This document shows, piece by piece, positions 21,590 to 31,392 of a stretch of 64,000 bases of DNA. Every line of letters starts with the position of its first letter. The stretch's first letter is position 1. Under the pieces are notes generated by a model, which saw nothing but the letters and a program-made list of their open reading frames with translations, had not been told where the DNA came from and made no database searches. A program made the position numbers and the translations under genes. The stretch is taken from assembly GCA_963576735.1 (NCBI GenBank), contig OY755188.1, forward strand, positions 992,001 through 1,056,000, in the 5' to 3' direction. This DNA is from Bedellia somnulentella (lineage: Eukaryota > Arthropoda > Insecta > Lepidoptera > Bedelliidae).

Positions 21590-21834
21590 CTGTGTAGTGT
21601 CGGCTTAGAATAACACTAACCCATTTCTGTCGTTAGGTGTACGTAAGAGGCAACTAACGGTATTGGGGCTTTTAAGGGGTTTTTTGGGCGATGCGGTTGG
21701 AGACCCATCACCAACAACCTTTATTTCACCATCTTCTCCCCAATCAAGTTTCCAAAAGTGGCTAAGGAATTTCTAGTTCCTAAGCTCTGGCTATCCCTTC
21801 TAGGGATTTATAGCCGTGAGTATATGCATGTATG
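21590..21834 (+). mobile_element. SINE-A copy
   Basis: Full length: GTGTAGTGTCGGCTTAGAAT head, GGTTGGAGACCCATCACC, tail GTGAGTATATGCATGTATG. Confidence 0.88.
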
Positions 21835-22140
21835 TTTTGAAATGATCTGATTACCATTAATGCAATGCAAGTTTTCTGTACTATTACTCAATAACTTCCT
21901 ACATTATAATTCCTATTTGTTTAACCACAAAGTAAGCTTCTATTACTCGAAAAAATAGTCCAATCAATTTGTGACGTTCAATTGTTTCATACCTCGATGG
22001 AAATTATAACAGAATTAAAGAAAAATTTACTTAATATTTTTAATTTATAGTATGACAATTTTTGTTTGCTTAATTGATTAGTTATAACGTAAGAATTTAT
22101 TAGTTACGTATTTACCTTTAACCTATTAAATATCACTGAA

Positions 22141-22232
22141 TATGCATACAAATACTCACGGCGGTAAATCCCACCAACAAAGGGTAGCCAGAGCTTCTAA
22201 ATCAGAAAAACCTCAGCCACACTTGGCAGTTG
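22141..22232 (-). mobile_element. SINE-A copy interrupted by a LINE
   Basis: Tail half of a minus-strand SINE-A (ACTCACGGC ... GGGTAGCCAGAGCTT ... CTCAGCCACACTTGGCAG). It resumes after the LINE at 22948 (GATGGTAAAGTAAA) and then ends. Confidence 0.82.
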
Positions 22233-22933
22233 GCACTCGCATCAATATAGGCAAGACCAAGGAGATGCGTCTTAACTCCCTGGATAACCAGCCGCTCCAA
22301 ATTAATGGCGAAGATGTCGAACGGGTTGAGAAATTCACCTATCTCGGGGGAGTAGTGAACCCAATAGGAGGAACAGAGATGGACATCGAAACCCGCGTAA
22401 ACAAAGCTAGAGGTGCTTTTGCCCAGTTAAAGCCGGTGTGGAGCTCTATCGTCATGACCCGGCGTACAAAAGTGAGGATTTTCGAGTCTAACGTAAAGTC
22501 AGTCTTGCTATACGGTTGCGAAACATGGTTCGTTCGGAAAGACCTATCCAGCAAGCTACATGTATTTGTCAACAAATGCCTAAGGCGAATTTTGAGGATT
22601 TACTGGCCACGAACCATTTCGAACGCGGAACTGTGGAGGCTGACTAAGCAGAAACCCATCGATCAGGAAATCCTCACAAGAAAATGGAGGTGGCTGGGTC
22701 ATACCCTCAGAAGACACGATGAATTCCCGTCGAAGCCAGTGCTCAGCTAGCAGCCAACCGGAAAACGTAAACGGGGCCGCCCAAAAACAACCTGGCGACG
22801 TTCTGTGGAGAATGAGGCAAAAGTTGTGGGATTGAAGTGGGAGGATCTCGCAGCCGCTGCCCAAGATCGAGCCAGATGGAGAAATCTGCTCAAGGCCCTT
22901 TGTCCCTGCTGAGGGACGTCAGGATGGATCTGG
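22233..22933 (+). mobile_element. 5'-truncated RTE-like LINE inside a SINE-A
   Basis: 701-bp insertion flanked by the 14-bp duplication ACACTTGGCAGTTG (22219-22232 and 22934-22947). It encodes the C-terminal part of a LINE polyprotein: FTYLGGVV, the KVRIFESNVKSVLLYGCETW block, NAELWRLTKQKPI, RKWRWLGHTLRR, then a TAG at 22750 and GKRKRGRPKTTWRR to the end CPC. Homologues usually have Trp at the stop position (LSWQPTGKRK), so one G-to-A change killed this frame. It has no poly-A tail. Confidence 0.88.
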
Positions 22934-22977
22934 ACACTTGGCAGTTGAAGAGAGAGCTCTCTAGAAAGATGGTAAAG

Positions 22978-23182
22978 TAAACTATGATTGATCTGAAAAC
23001 TATACTATTGCATACAATGAGGGCTAAAGTGCATGAATTCGCCGCTAGAGGCGCTAGTGTGGCATGAGGTGAGTTGGAGGAGGTTATAATGGGAGGGCTG
23101 CGCGGTTTTATTTATTTCATTTAAGTTTAATTATGAGGTAAAACGAAATATTTGAATTAATACATCCTTATTATGGCAAATA
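22978..23182. other. Short unassigned spacer
   Basis: AT-rich, with a GGCGCTAGTGTGGCATGAGG stretch. No gene or repeat assigned. Confidence 0.4.
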
Positions 23183-23350
23183 CGAGTTCATCTCATCTCA
23201 CAGCCCATATATGTCCCCACCAAGGGGCTCGAGCATACCCTATATAGAGCGATTTGGCCTTAGTCCACCACGCTGGCCAATTGCGGGTTGGCAGACTAAC
23301 GACTACTACCGTAATAGTAGCCGGGACCGACGGCTTAACGTGTCCTCATT
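23183..23350. repeat. SINE-C-like repeat, copy 1
   Basis: Shares a run of blocks with 44825-44985: TCACAGCCCATATAT, CACCRAGGGGCT, GGCCWTAGTC, TGCGGGTTGG and CGACTA. Boundaries and orientation are uncertain. Two copies only, so the family assignment is tentative. Confidence 0.6.
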
Positions 23351-23399
23351 AGGACATCCGCTATAAACTTTGAAATTATTCCATAATAGATACGTATTA

Positions 23400-23878
23400 G
23401 GGCCGGCGCTGACTGCCGGCATGGCACGGCGTGTCATGGCAAAGGATTTCGGTACTGATATACACATTTTTAATCTTATAACCATTAGTATAGAATTCAT
23501 GTTACTTTATTTTGACACAACGATGCCGAGGGAGGCCGCGGTAGGACAGAACGTGCCAAAGCATGCCACGGGATGCCGCGGCGTACTGCTGCATCTCGCG
23601 AGACGCACGCGCATGACACGGGCCGCCAGTACGCGGCGCAGTCCGTTACTGCGCGGGGGGAGGGCAAGGGTAGGAGTGTATAATACGTTAAATACTAAAT
23701 CCCAGTCAATTATTATGAACACAACTGACTTTGAACATGCGCGGAGTTATTTTCCGTGTCATGCCACGGCATGCCGTGTCATGCCACGGCATGCCGCGGA
23801 AGGCCGTGTTATCCTTCGGAATGCTGCAGCAGAACTTACCGTGCCATCCTGTGCCATGCCGGCAGTCAGCGCCGGCCC
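23400..23878. mobile_element. PIF/Harbinger-like MITE, 479 bp
   Basis: Terminal inverted repeats of at least 28 bp start GGGCCGGCGCTGACTGCC on both ends, and the element is flanked by a TTA duplication (23397-23399 and 23879-23881). GGGCC ends and TWA duplications are typical of PIF/Harbinger. The interior is GC-rich, with subterminal repeats of GTCATGCCACGGCATGCC type around 23757-23800. No transposase is encoded. Confidence 0.85.
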
Positions 23879-23881
23879 TTA

Positions 23882-24585
23882 CTCACAAAATATAACAATT
23901 TTTTTAGCTAACCTTAAAGCGATGATAGTAATAGAACTTATGATATTCGATTTCAACTTTAAATTGCAGTGTTTGTAAGCCATATTGATAAACATTGTTC
24001 TTTATGTCAGCAATGCAGACTTATAATAAGTTGTCAGCAAAGTCATCGTACTGCAGTAATATTAGTCAGTAGTAAGTCAAATTGCTGATTGTACTATATT
24101 AAATAACTTATTGTGACATTGTTATGACTATTTGTAGTAGCCTTGCCCTTTGTGGGAAATAACCTTGTTTTGAAAAATGCAAGAAAAAACTTAAGGTTTA
24201 CGTTCTGTGTTTTATTCTATTTACTATACGTTGTTATGGTCTGATATAAGTATGTTTTATGTATTGTTTGAGTCATCAAGAGGAGAATAAAGGTTTTTAT
24301 TTCTTTCTTTTTCTTCAAGAGAAACCCACGTGGCTGATTTTTTTAAATTTATGCTTAGTTGAGCAATAATAAGCAAAAACGCGATACACGTTTTTTTCAC
24401 TTAAATATTCTTGTTTCTGTTTAAACTTTGAACTCATGTTCGATCTTGAAGACAAATATTTTTTCTTTTTTATACTAAATACTACAGATAGATACTTATA
24501 TGGAAGGGAACTCCGGATTACATGATAAAATCACAAATGACTTGATAAAGACATTTATTTACATAACAACTCTCAATTACTTCTC
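23882..24585. other. Intergenic spacer
   Basis: AT-rich, no ORF or known repeat recognised. The polyadenylation signal of B4 (minus strand, 24553-24558) is at the right end. Confidence 0.5.
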
Positions 24586-25726
24586 CTAGTACCGGTTACA
24601 ACCGCATCCACCGGAAGGCACTGGAGCGAAGCTATTGAAGGGCACATTGGGGAAATTGGGCACATTGCGGTAATTTTGGATACTAGGCACATTGGATGTA
24701 TAAGGCAGGTTACTACCTAATCCCAGGCCACAACCTGACTCAGAAAGACCAGATCCAGGCAAAGTACTGTATTGAACAATAGCAGCACCACCTGACTGAA
24801 GAGCTCCATTAATATCTACAGCACCAGCAAACGGCAGGTTTCCAATGACTGTCACAGGTCCAGCCATTTCCAAGTTTTCTGCTATGATTCTGAAGCCATC
24901 AGGAGTGATAGGAGACCCACTGACGACTTCCAATGCTCCTACTTGGAATCCTTCGGATCCTGGGTATATTCCGAATCCTTGGTTTATACTAGAACCTAGG
25001 TATCCCGCGGATCCTGAGCATCCGCCAATTCCTCCCACTTGAAACCCACTGGGGCCTCTGCCGATGGATCCGAAATTACTACCGCAGCTGAACTGTTGGG
25101 ATGATAGTTGTGGACTGGATGGCAGAGCGCATGATAATCCGTAGACAGTCTGAAATAAAAAATTGGCAATGATGAGTGCATACATACTCAATTAGATATA
25201 TATACTTACGCCGTTAGTGCCCAGTGGGTTAGGCAGATACTATTGATTACCACTTTTCACGATCCTAGAAAATCTCTCAAGCTTTGTCTATATTCATCAT
25301 CTTTTCATAGATGCCCTTTTATTTTTCACACTTTCTATGCCTTATTTAAATCTTTTTGTTCATTAAAACCTCATGTGGGGATTATTACTAATAGCATACA
25401 TACATATACTCACGGCTTTGAATCCCTTGAAGGGGTAACCAGAGCTAGGGAATCAGAAATTACTAATAAATAAAGTAAAGAAAAATTTCGACGCAGGCGG
25501 GAATCGAACCCGCGACCTCGGTTATACGCCCCCGTCGCTCTGCCAATTGAGCGTGTCAATGGCCTCCTATGCCTCTTTTAAAGCACATTCTCTATTTATT
25601 ACCCCAACTTTAAATAAGGCAAAACTAGCTCAAGGCCAGAAACTTGACATTAAAACACTAACAAAACAAAATTACCTGAATCAACAGAACTGAAGCTACT
25701 AATAAAAATAATGCTTTAGCAGACAT
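24586..25726 (-). CDS. Chorion class B protein (B4), two exons
   Basis: Eggshell structural protein, 204 residues, the longest class B here. Exon 1 is 25676-25726 (MSAKALFLLVASVLLIQ); exon 2 is 24586-25149 after the acceptor TTTATTTCAG. The left arm has Gly/Ser/Ile-rich repeats (GFQVG twice). The class B core is diverged (VVSGSPITPDGFRIIAENLE, GNLPFAGAVDINGALQSGG, QYSTLPGSGL), and the right arm uses Asn/Val/Pro repeats (NVPSIQNYRNVPNFPNVPF) rather than Gly repeats, ending GGCGCNRY. It lies on the opposite strand from B1-B3, so this pair is inverted relative to the rest. Its intron (25150-25675) contains a LINE 3' fragment and tRNA-like repeat. Confidence 0.93.
25200..25335 (-). mobile_element. 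LINE 3'-end fragment in the B4 intron
   Basis: Minus-strand ATATACTTACGCCGTTAGTG and following block with CCCAGTGGGTTAGGCAGATA; 5' truncated. Confidence 0.65.
25395..25463 (-). mobile_element. Partial SINE-A copy
   Basis: Tail and first block only (CATACATACATATACTCACG to GGGGTAACCAGAGC). Confidence 0.65.
25464..25555 (-). repeat. tRNA-like repeat copy
   Basis: AAAAATTTCGACGCAGGCGG, GAATCGAACCCGCGACC (reverse B box) and GCTCTGCCAATTGAGC (reverse A box). Same family as 10612-10690. Confidence 0.7.
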
Positions 25727-25905
25727 AATTAAAATAGTGCAATGAACACTCAAACGATATTGACTATTCTAGTGTCAGTGAACCTTTTATATTGCTAGTG
25801 CATCAATATTTTTTGATGTCATCATAGACGTGACATAACGAAATGTATTTCTATGTCATTTGTGATTAAATTGTTGTTATGATATGATTAATGAATAACA
25901 AGAAA
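25727..25905 (-). promoter_or_regulatory. B4 promoter half
   Basis: Minus-strand TATAAAAG at 25784-25791, and on the plus strand ACGTGA at 25828-25833, which is TCACGT read in the direction of B4 transcription, the exact Bombyx chorion element. Beyond about 25905 the sequence is inserted repeat. Together with the A4 half (27375-27545) the native promoter would be about 340-350 bp. Confidence 0.6.
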
Positions 25906-26095
25906 TGATATAATTTTGCCTGGCCGCTTGAAAAGAATAATGGCTATAGTTCTTGTAATGGGTAGGCTGAAGAAGGGTATCAAGAAATCTTTATTAAAAA
26001 TCGTCTAAGACTTGATGGTTGCTAAATCTACATTTTATATAAACAGCTAGGTGATTTCTAGGGAATTTCTACATACATACATATAAAAGTGTGGT

Positions 26096-26440
26096 GTGAA
26101 AGATGATATTGTAAGAAAGATAGAAAAAGGAATGTTGAGATGGTTTGGGCACATAGAGAGGATGGATGATAGAAAATTGGTAAAAGGGATCTATAGAGCT
26201 AGTGTGGATGGTAATGTTAGTAGAGGACGACCACGGAGAACACACTTGGACCAAATTGAGAGTGTGCTCAAAAAGGCTGGCGTCCGAAGTATGAAGAATA
26301 AAAGAGCATGTATGAAAAGATTGATGGATGTAAACGAAGCTAGAGAGGTTTGTCAGGATCGTACGAAGTGGCGATCGATAGTCTCTGCCTACCCCAATGG
26401 GAATTAATGGCGTGAGTATATGTATGTATGTATGTATGTA
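26096..26440 (+). mobile_element. LINE 3' end with (ATGT)n tail
   Basis: About 100 codons of the C-terminal end of a LINE polyprotein: DDIVRKIEKGMLRWFGHIER, MDDRKLVKGIYRA, GRPRRTHLDQIESVLKK, then NEAREVCQDRTKWRSIVSAY and PNGN. This is followed directly by GGCGTGAGTATATG and ATGT repeats. It is the best-preserved of about a dozen 3' fragments of this family here, most of them only 70-200 bp. Confidence 0.85.
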
Positions 26441-26685
26441 TACATATACTCACGGCTATAAATCCCTAGATACTCTTTCTAGAGCCAGAGCTAAGGAATT
26501 AGGAATTCCTCAGCCACTTTTGGAAAATTGAGTGGGGAAAAGATGGTAAAGTAAAGGTTTTTGGTGATGGGGCTCCAACCGCATCGCCCAAAAATCCCTT
26601 AAAGTCCCAATACCGTTAGTCGCCTCTTACGTACACCCATCGGTAGAAACAGGGTAGTGCTATTCTAAGCCGACCCTACACGGCA
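26441..26685 (-). mobile_element. SINE-A copy, tail-to-tail with the LINE
   Basis: Full-length minus-strand copy whose CATA tail abuts the ATGT tail of the LINE at 26440. Ends in CCTACACGGCA. Confidence 0.85.
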
Positions 26686-26693
26686 AAATTTCT

Positions 26694-26785
26694 AGTCGGT
26701 GAAATAAAATAAAAATAGACTAGAACCCGCAACATCCCGGTCTACGCCCCGGTCGCTCTGCCAACTGAGCTCTGGTGCCAAGTAA
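26694..26785 (-). repeat. tRNA-like repeat, degraded
   Basis: GACTAGAACCCGCAACATCC and GCTCTGCCAACTGAGCTCTG: a decayed reverse B box and A box of the tRNA-like family. Confidence 0.55.
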
Positions 26786-26787
26786 AC

Positions 26788-26900
26788 ATACATACATATA
26801 CTCACGGCTGTAAATCCCTAGAAGGGGTAGCCAGAGCTAAAGAATTTAAAATTACTCAACCACTTTTGGAAAGTTAAGTAGGGAAAAGATGGTGAAGTAA
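26788..26900 (-). mobile_element. Partial SINE-A copy
   Basis: CATACATACATATACTCACG to AAAAGATGGTGAAGTAAA; head missing. Confidence 0.75.
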
Positions 26901-27214
26901 ACACTTGCAAAATAATACAATTACTTATTTATCTATTGAAATTGGTCTCTCCTTGCTTCTTAACACCTTACCTCCAGAATCAGTTTCATGCAGAACAAAG
27001 TCTAATTGGTAATATTGTATTTTAGAACAATAATTATTTTCTAAAACCAGCATTGTTTTCCAGTCAAGAATGTGTTCGTACCTTTTATCAGGCATCATTG
27101 ACACAATACCATTAATAAGTTTAAACAAAAAGTAAGGAAATTATTGTTGGCCCACCCTTCTAAATTTTTCTAAAAGTTAAGGGTAAAATACGTTCAAAAC
27201 ACATTGCAGAAGAA

Positions 27215-27368
27215 ACACATACATGATCATCAATGAGAGGTGATGTTGTAAAAATATTGAAAAAAGATTGCTTAGATGATATGAATGTAATTGAAAATCA
27301 AAAGGTTTTTCAGGATCCTATCACTGCTTACTTTAATGGTAACTTATGGCGTGAGTATATGTATTTTC
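27215..27368 (+). mobile_element. Degraded LINE 3' end
   Basis: GATGTTGTAAAAATATTGAA ... TTTCAGGATCCTATCACTGC ... TTATGGCGTGAGTATATG: same layout as 26096-26440, heavily mutated. Confidence 0.6.
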
Positions 27369-27374
27369 GTATGT

Positions 27375-27545
27375 GTGTAAGTTTGTATTTCCACTAATGC
27401 TAGGTAACAAATTTGGTAATGAAACCTTATCACTCGTTACACGGAACTACGGATGTCCTAACTAGTCGCAACGTTTTGAAACTATTAGTATAAATGGAAT
27501 GCGATTTTAGTCCATTACTACAACAGTTTTGAAGTACAAAGCAAC
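27375..27545 (+). promoter_or_regulatory. A4 promoter half
   Basis: TATAAA at 27489-27494, 52 bp before the A4 ATG, with a TTATCA (GATA-type) site at 27428-27433. No clear ACGTG element on this side. Separated from the B4 half by about 1.47 kb of repeats. Confidence 0.55.
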
Positions 27546-29246
27546 ATGAACTATCTATTCGTTTTTGGTGTTCAACTACTTGTCATACAGGTAAATAAAA
27601 AAAAAAGTAGGAAAATAATCGTACACAAAAATTCGATACAATTATATTTTAAAAAAATATATTTGAGTTGCTTATATAATTGAAAACATACATACACCGG
27701 TTGATATAAAAAATCAAGGAAATATGAAGCACTTTTGTACAAAATTAAAGACCTTTCTTATTAATAAATGTTATTACTCCATAAACAAATTTTTAAATGA
27801 TACATTTTAATACTGTTCAAATTGAGATAAAAGGCTTATTATTGTTTTTTTTTTGTTGTTAAAAAGTTTATTTTATTTAGATATAAGTTTTAATGTTTAT
27901 GCTACATCCTTTCAGGATGCATGTACTTCCCTATATAAATATTACATCTCTCCACCTGTAATAAATGTGTACATGTATGCAAATAAATAAATTGAAATTG
28001 AAAAAAAAATTGAAATACATACATATACTCACGGCTATAAATCCCTTAACGGGGTAGCCAGAGCTTTGGAATGAGAAATTCCTCAGTCACTTTCGGAAGT
28101 TGATCGGGGGCAAGATGGTAATAATAAATGTTTTTGGTGACGGGTCTCCAACCACATCGCCCAAAAATCACTTTAAAACCCCTATACCCTTAGTCGCCTT
28201 TTACGATCACCCACGGGTAGAAATGGGGTAGTGTTATTCTAAGCCGACACCACACGGCAACTGAAAAAAGAGTAGTTAAGGCATCTTCGCTTTTAAAACT
28301 TTTGTTACCCCTTTTTGGAAAAATAGTTATAATTATAGAATTTCTATCCTGTAATGAATGTATATTTGGTCAGTAAACTCAATGTTAAAATATACTATCA
28401 GAATATCTGTTAGATTAAATAACTCTTTAACATTGTTAAGAGGAAGTTTATTTAAATTATAAATATTAATTATCCTTTGTCATGACTGCTGACTGAAGTT
28501 TAGACAAAGGTCCAAAGTTAAAATATCTTAAAAATACTTAGACTATAAACCGATTTCCCAATATAAATTTCTGACTTTATTTTAACTGTCTATCTTTTCA
28601 GAATGTCTTCGGTAACTGCATCCGACCACCACCAGCAACCCCTTGCGGCCAATCTTTACCATTCCCCCTTCCTGGTCCTTCACGCATTCCATACCCCCTG
28701 CCATCACAACTCCCATACCCCTCTACCCCTTGCAGCGGCCAATCTACCGGATACGGGGGAATCGGTACAGGGGAATTAGTGGTACTTGGAGAGATTCCAA
28801 TTGCAGGACCGACTTATATCGATGGTGAAGTTCCAGTGTTTGGTGCTGTAGAGTTTAACGGTAATGTAGGAGCAGCTGGACTTGTCAGTATATCTGCAAG
28901 TGTACCGGGTATTTGCTCGTCGTACCAAAACGTTCCTGCTCAATTGCCAACGCCGATATCGGCTCCTTGGCCTAGGCCAGCTCCGTGCAACTTGCCGATT
29001 CCAGCTCCTTGGCCAGCACCGGTTTCTGCCCCATGGCCAGTTCAGAATTCTCTCCCATGTAGTTCTCCCGTTCCAGCACCTTGGCCAATCAATAATCCTA
29101 TCCCATGCAATGTACCAGTACCAGCCCCTTGGCCTGTACCTACTCCAGCTCAATGGCCCATTCCAAATCCAGTTCCATGTAACTCCCCGGTTCCAGCGCC
29201 TTGGCCCATACCGCCTCCATGCACTTGCGGAGGAACTTTGTACTAA
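27546..29246 (+). CDS. Chorion class A protein with Pro/Trp-rich arms (A4), two exons
   Basis: 229 residues. Exon 1 is 27546-27590 (MNYLFVFGVQLLVIQ); exon 2 is 28602-29246 after the acceptor TATCTTTTCAG. The mature part opens NVFGNC as in A3 (NVFGLSC). The class A core is clear (GIGTGELVVLGEIPIAGPTY, VPVFGAVEFNGN, AAGLVSISASVPGIC). Both arms are unusual. The left arm is Pro-rich (RPPPATPCG, PFPLPGPSRIPYPLPSQ), and the right arm has six APWP motifs and one AQWP, with an irregular repeat near 16 residues (APWPxxxPxPCxxPxP) carrying spaced Cys. It ends CTCGGTLY. AATAAA at 29295-29300. The frame, signal exon and core leave little doubt it is chorion-derived. The role of the Trp/Pro arms is unknown. 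Confidence 0.92.
28016..28259 (-). mobile_element. SINE-A copy in the A4 intron
   Basis: Full-length minus-strand copy inside intron 27591-28601, ending CACCACACGGCA. The rest of the intron is AT-rich with A and T runs. Confidence 0.85.
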
Positions 29247-29380
29247 GTACTCGAGCTAAAGTTTTGTTTAATACCTATTTGTGGTTATATAATTAATAAA
29301 TCAATATTACAATTATAATGTTTGTTGTTTTTTTTAATAAACACATTATGAAGAGGTCGCTTTGACGACTAATATTTAAC

Positions 29381-29500
29381 CATACATACATATACATATA
29401 CTCACGTCTATAAATCTCTTAACGGGATAGCTTTGGAATGAGAAATTCCTCAGCCACTTTTGGAAGTTGATTGGGGAAAAGATGGTAATTAAATAGATAT
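29381..29500 (-). mobile_element. Partial SINE-A copy
   Basis: CATACATACATATACATATA tail to GGGGAAAAGATGGTAA; head missing. Confidence 0.7.
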
Positions 29501-29539
29501 AAAAATAAATTAAAAAGAGAGTTTGCTGTTTTAAACTAA

Positions 29540-29990
29540 TAGATTTCATAAGTCATAAGGTCCATTTCATAAGGTCCCTCAGAAAAGTTCGTAATGTTAC
29601 GTTATGTGATCGTGTGAGGAATGACGTGATTCGTGAAAGGTGTGGTGTAAAAGATGATATTGTAAGTAAGATAGAAAAAGGAATGTTGAGGTGGTTTGGG
29701 CACATCGAGAGGATGGATGATATTAAATTGGTAAAGGTATCTATAGAGCTAATGTGGAAGGTAATGTTAGTAGAGGACGGCCTCGAAAGACACACTTGGA
29801 CCAAATTGAAAGTGTGCTCAAAAAGGCAGGCGTCCGAAGTATGAAGAATAAAAGAGCATGTATGAAATGATTGATGGATGTAGACGAAGCAAGAGAGGTT
29901 TGCCAGGATCGTACGAAGTGGCGATCGATAGTCTCTGCCTACCCCAATGGGAATTAACGGCGTGAGTATATGTATGTATGTATATAGTTT
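29540..29990 (+). mobile_element. LINE 3' end, frameshifted
   Basis: Longest copy of this LINE 3' end: CDRVRNDVIRERCGVKDDIV, KIEKGMLRWFGHIERMDD, then a frame shift near 29735 and a stop in the AREVCQD region. It ends GGCGTGAGTATATGTATGTA. Confidence 0.82.
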
Positions 29991-30379
29991 ACATAATCAT
30001 GTAAGCCGATATACTTAGGTTTTAATTTATTTATTATCCAATAATAATGTGTTACAACCTAACCCTTGGGAGAGGAACTGTAACGCATCTATTACTTCCA
30101 CGTGGTAACCATGACGCCCTCAATCTAATAAAGGGTAGGCTGTAGAGAGAACGCAGGGAATTTCCCATAGGGCCTGAATGAGGGTACGTTGACCCTACAC
30201 TTGTCAACATGGTTGTATCACAGGTTTAATTTACAATAATCTATTGGTTTTTGGCTTAGAATTTACTATCTTACAAATTCGTGTTTACGTATATGTGTTA
30301 CGTGCATATGATGATTAATCAACATTTACCAAAATAAAAACCATAAATATTATTTAAGAAAAAAAATAAAGAATGTAAT

Positions 30380-30478
30380 GAAAAAGAATGTAAGCGGAGC
30401 TCGAGATGTTTTCAGAATTGTATAAAGTGGCATTTGATTGTCTCTGTCTACCTCAATGGGAACTTATGGCGTGAGTAA
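30380..30478 (+). mobile_element. LINE 3'-end fragment
   Basis: Degraded: GTGGCATTTGATTGTCTCTG, then CCTCAATGGGAACTTATGGC and GTGAGTAACTATG. Confidence 0.5.
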
Positions 30479-30671
30479 CTATGTAAGCCATGTTTAAAAA
30501 TATTTTTAATCTAGTAATATAAATATAATTTTAATTCACTACGGCCCGTTTACAGAACGTTAGTTATATGAAAAAAAAACCTATAGCTGAAAAAAAAATG
30601 AGCGACTTTTGTTGGACAATAACTCTTTCAATTGAGCTATCTAAGTCTATTTACTTAAGTGTCTGGATAAT

Positions 30672-30901
30672 TGCCGTGTAGTGTCGGCTGAGAATAGCAC
30701 TATCCCGTTTCTACCGATGGACTAACGGTGTTGGGGCTTTCAAGGGATTTTTGGGCGATGCGGTTGGAGACCCATCACCAACGACCTTTACTTTACCATC
30801 TTTTCCTCACTCAATTTACCAAAAGTCGCTCAAGAATTTCTAATTCCTTAGCTCTGGCTACCCCTTCTAGGGATTGAAAGCCGTGAATATATGTATGTAT
30901 G
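30672..30901 (+). mobile_element. SINE-A copy
   Basis: TGCCGTGTAGTGTCGGCTGA head to ATATATGTATGTATG tail; a short gap in the GTACGTAAGAGG region. Confidence 0.85.
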
Positions 30902-31392
30902 TAATTCATACTTTCTGAATAACCTGATTATATTCACGACGTTGATAGTGGCTTAGGTAATCAAAGATTCTAGTTTTTTTTATAAAACTTACTTAATAGC
31001 AGAACCACACCATTATTTTATAAGTGTACTTGGTGTTTGCATCTAAATCCGGTCTTTCTTTACTACAGTTTTTTTTACAACCAACCAAAACTTACAATTT
31101 GAAACTCCGTCAAAGCTCACTACTTTAATATTCTATTTGTCATGACTTGGTAATACGTTGCAGGAAGTAAAGCATCTTCCGGTAGAAACTACGAAGTGAT
31201 TCCCTCGAGAACCATTCGCGGTAAAGCCTTTGGATCAAATAGTATATTTATTTTAACAAAATATATATGGTATTACGCTTAAGGTTTCAATTGCAACATG
31301 CACAAAAGAAATGTTTGTGTAAACTTTTAAAATTTATTTTGCATATATACTTCGTGCATTGGTGTCCATTTCCCCTTTGTGTTTCCAGCGTC

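Noticed and set aside
23370..23978. 202-codon open frame
   Set aside because: Runs through the GC-rich MITE, whose inverted repeats explain its open frame and Arg/Ala-rich content.
28776..29153. 125-codon antisense frame and an overlapping plus frame at 28882-29259
   Set aside because: Shadows of the A4 exon 2 repeats; A4 itself has the splice site, core and signal exon.
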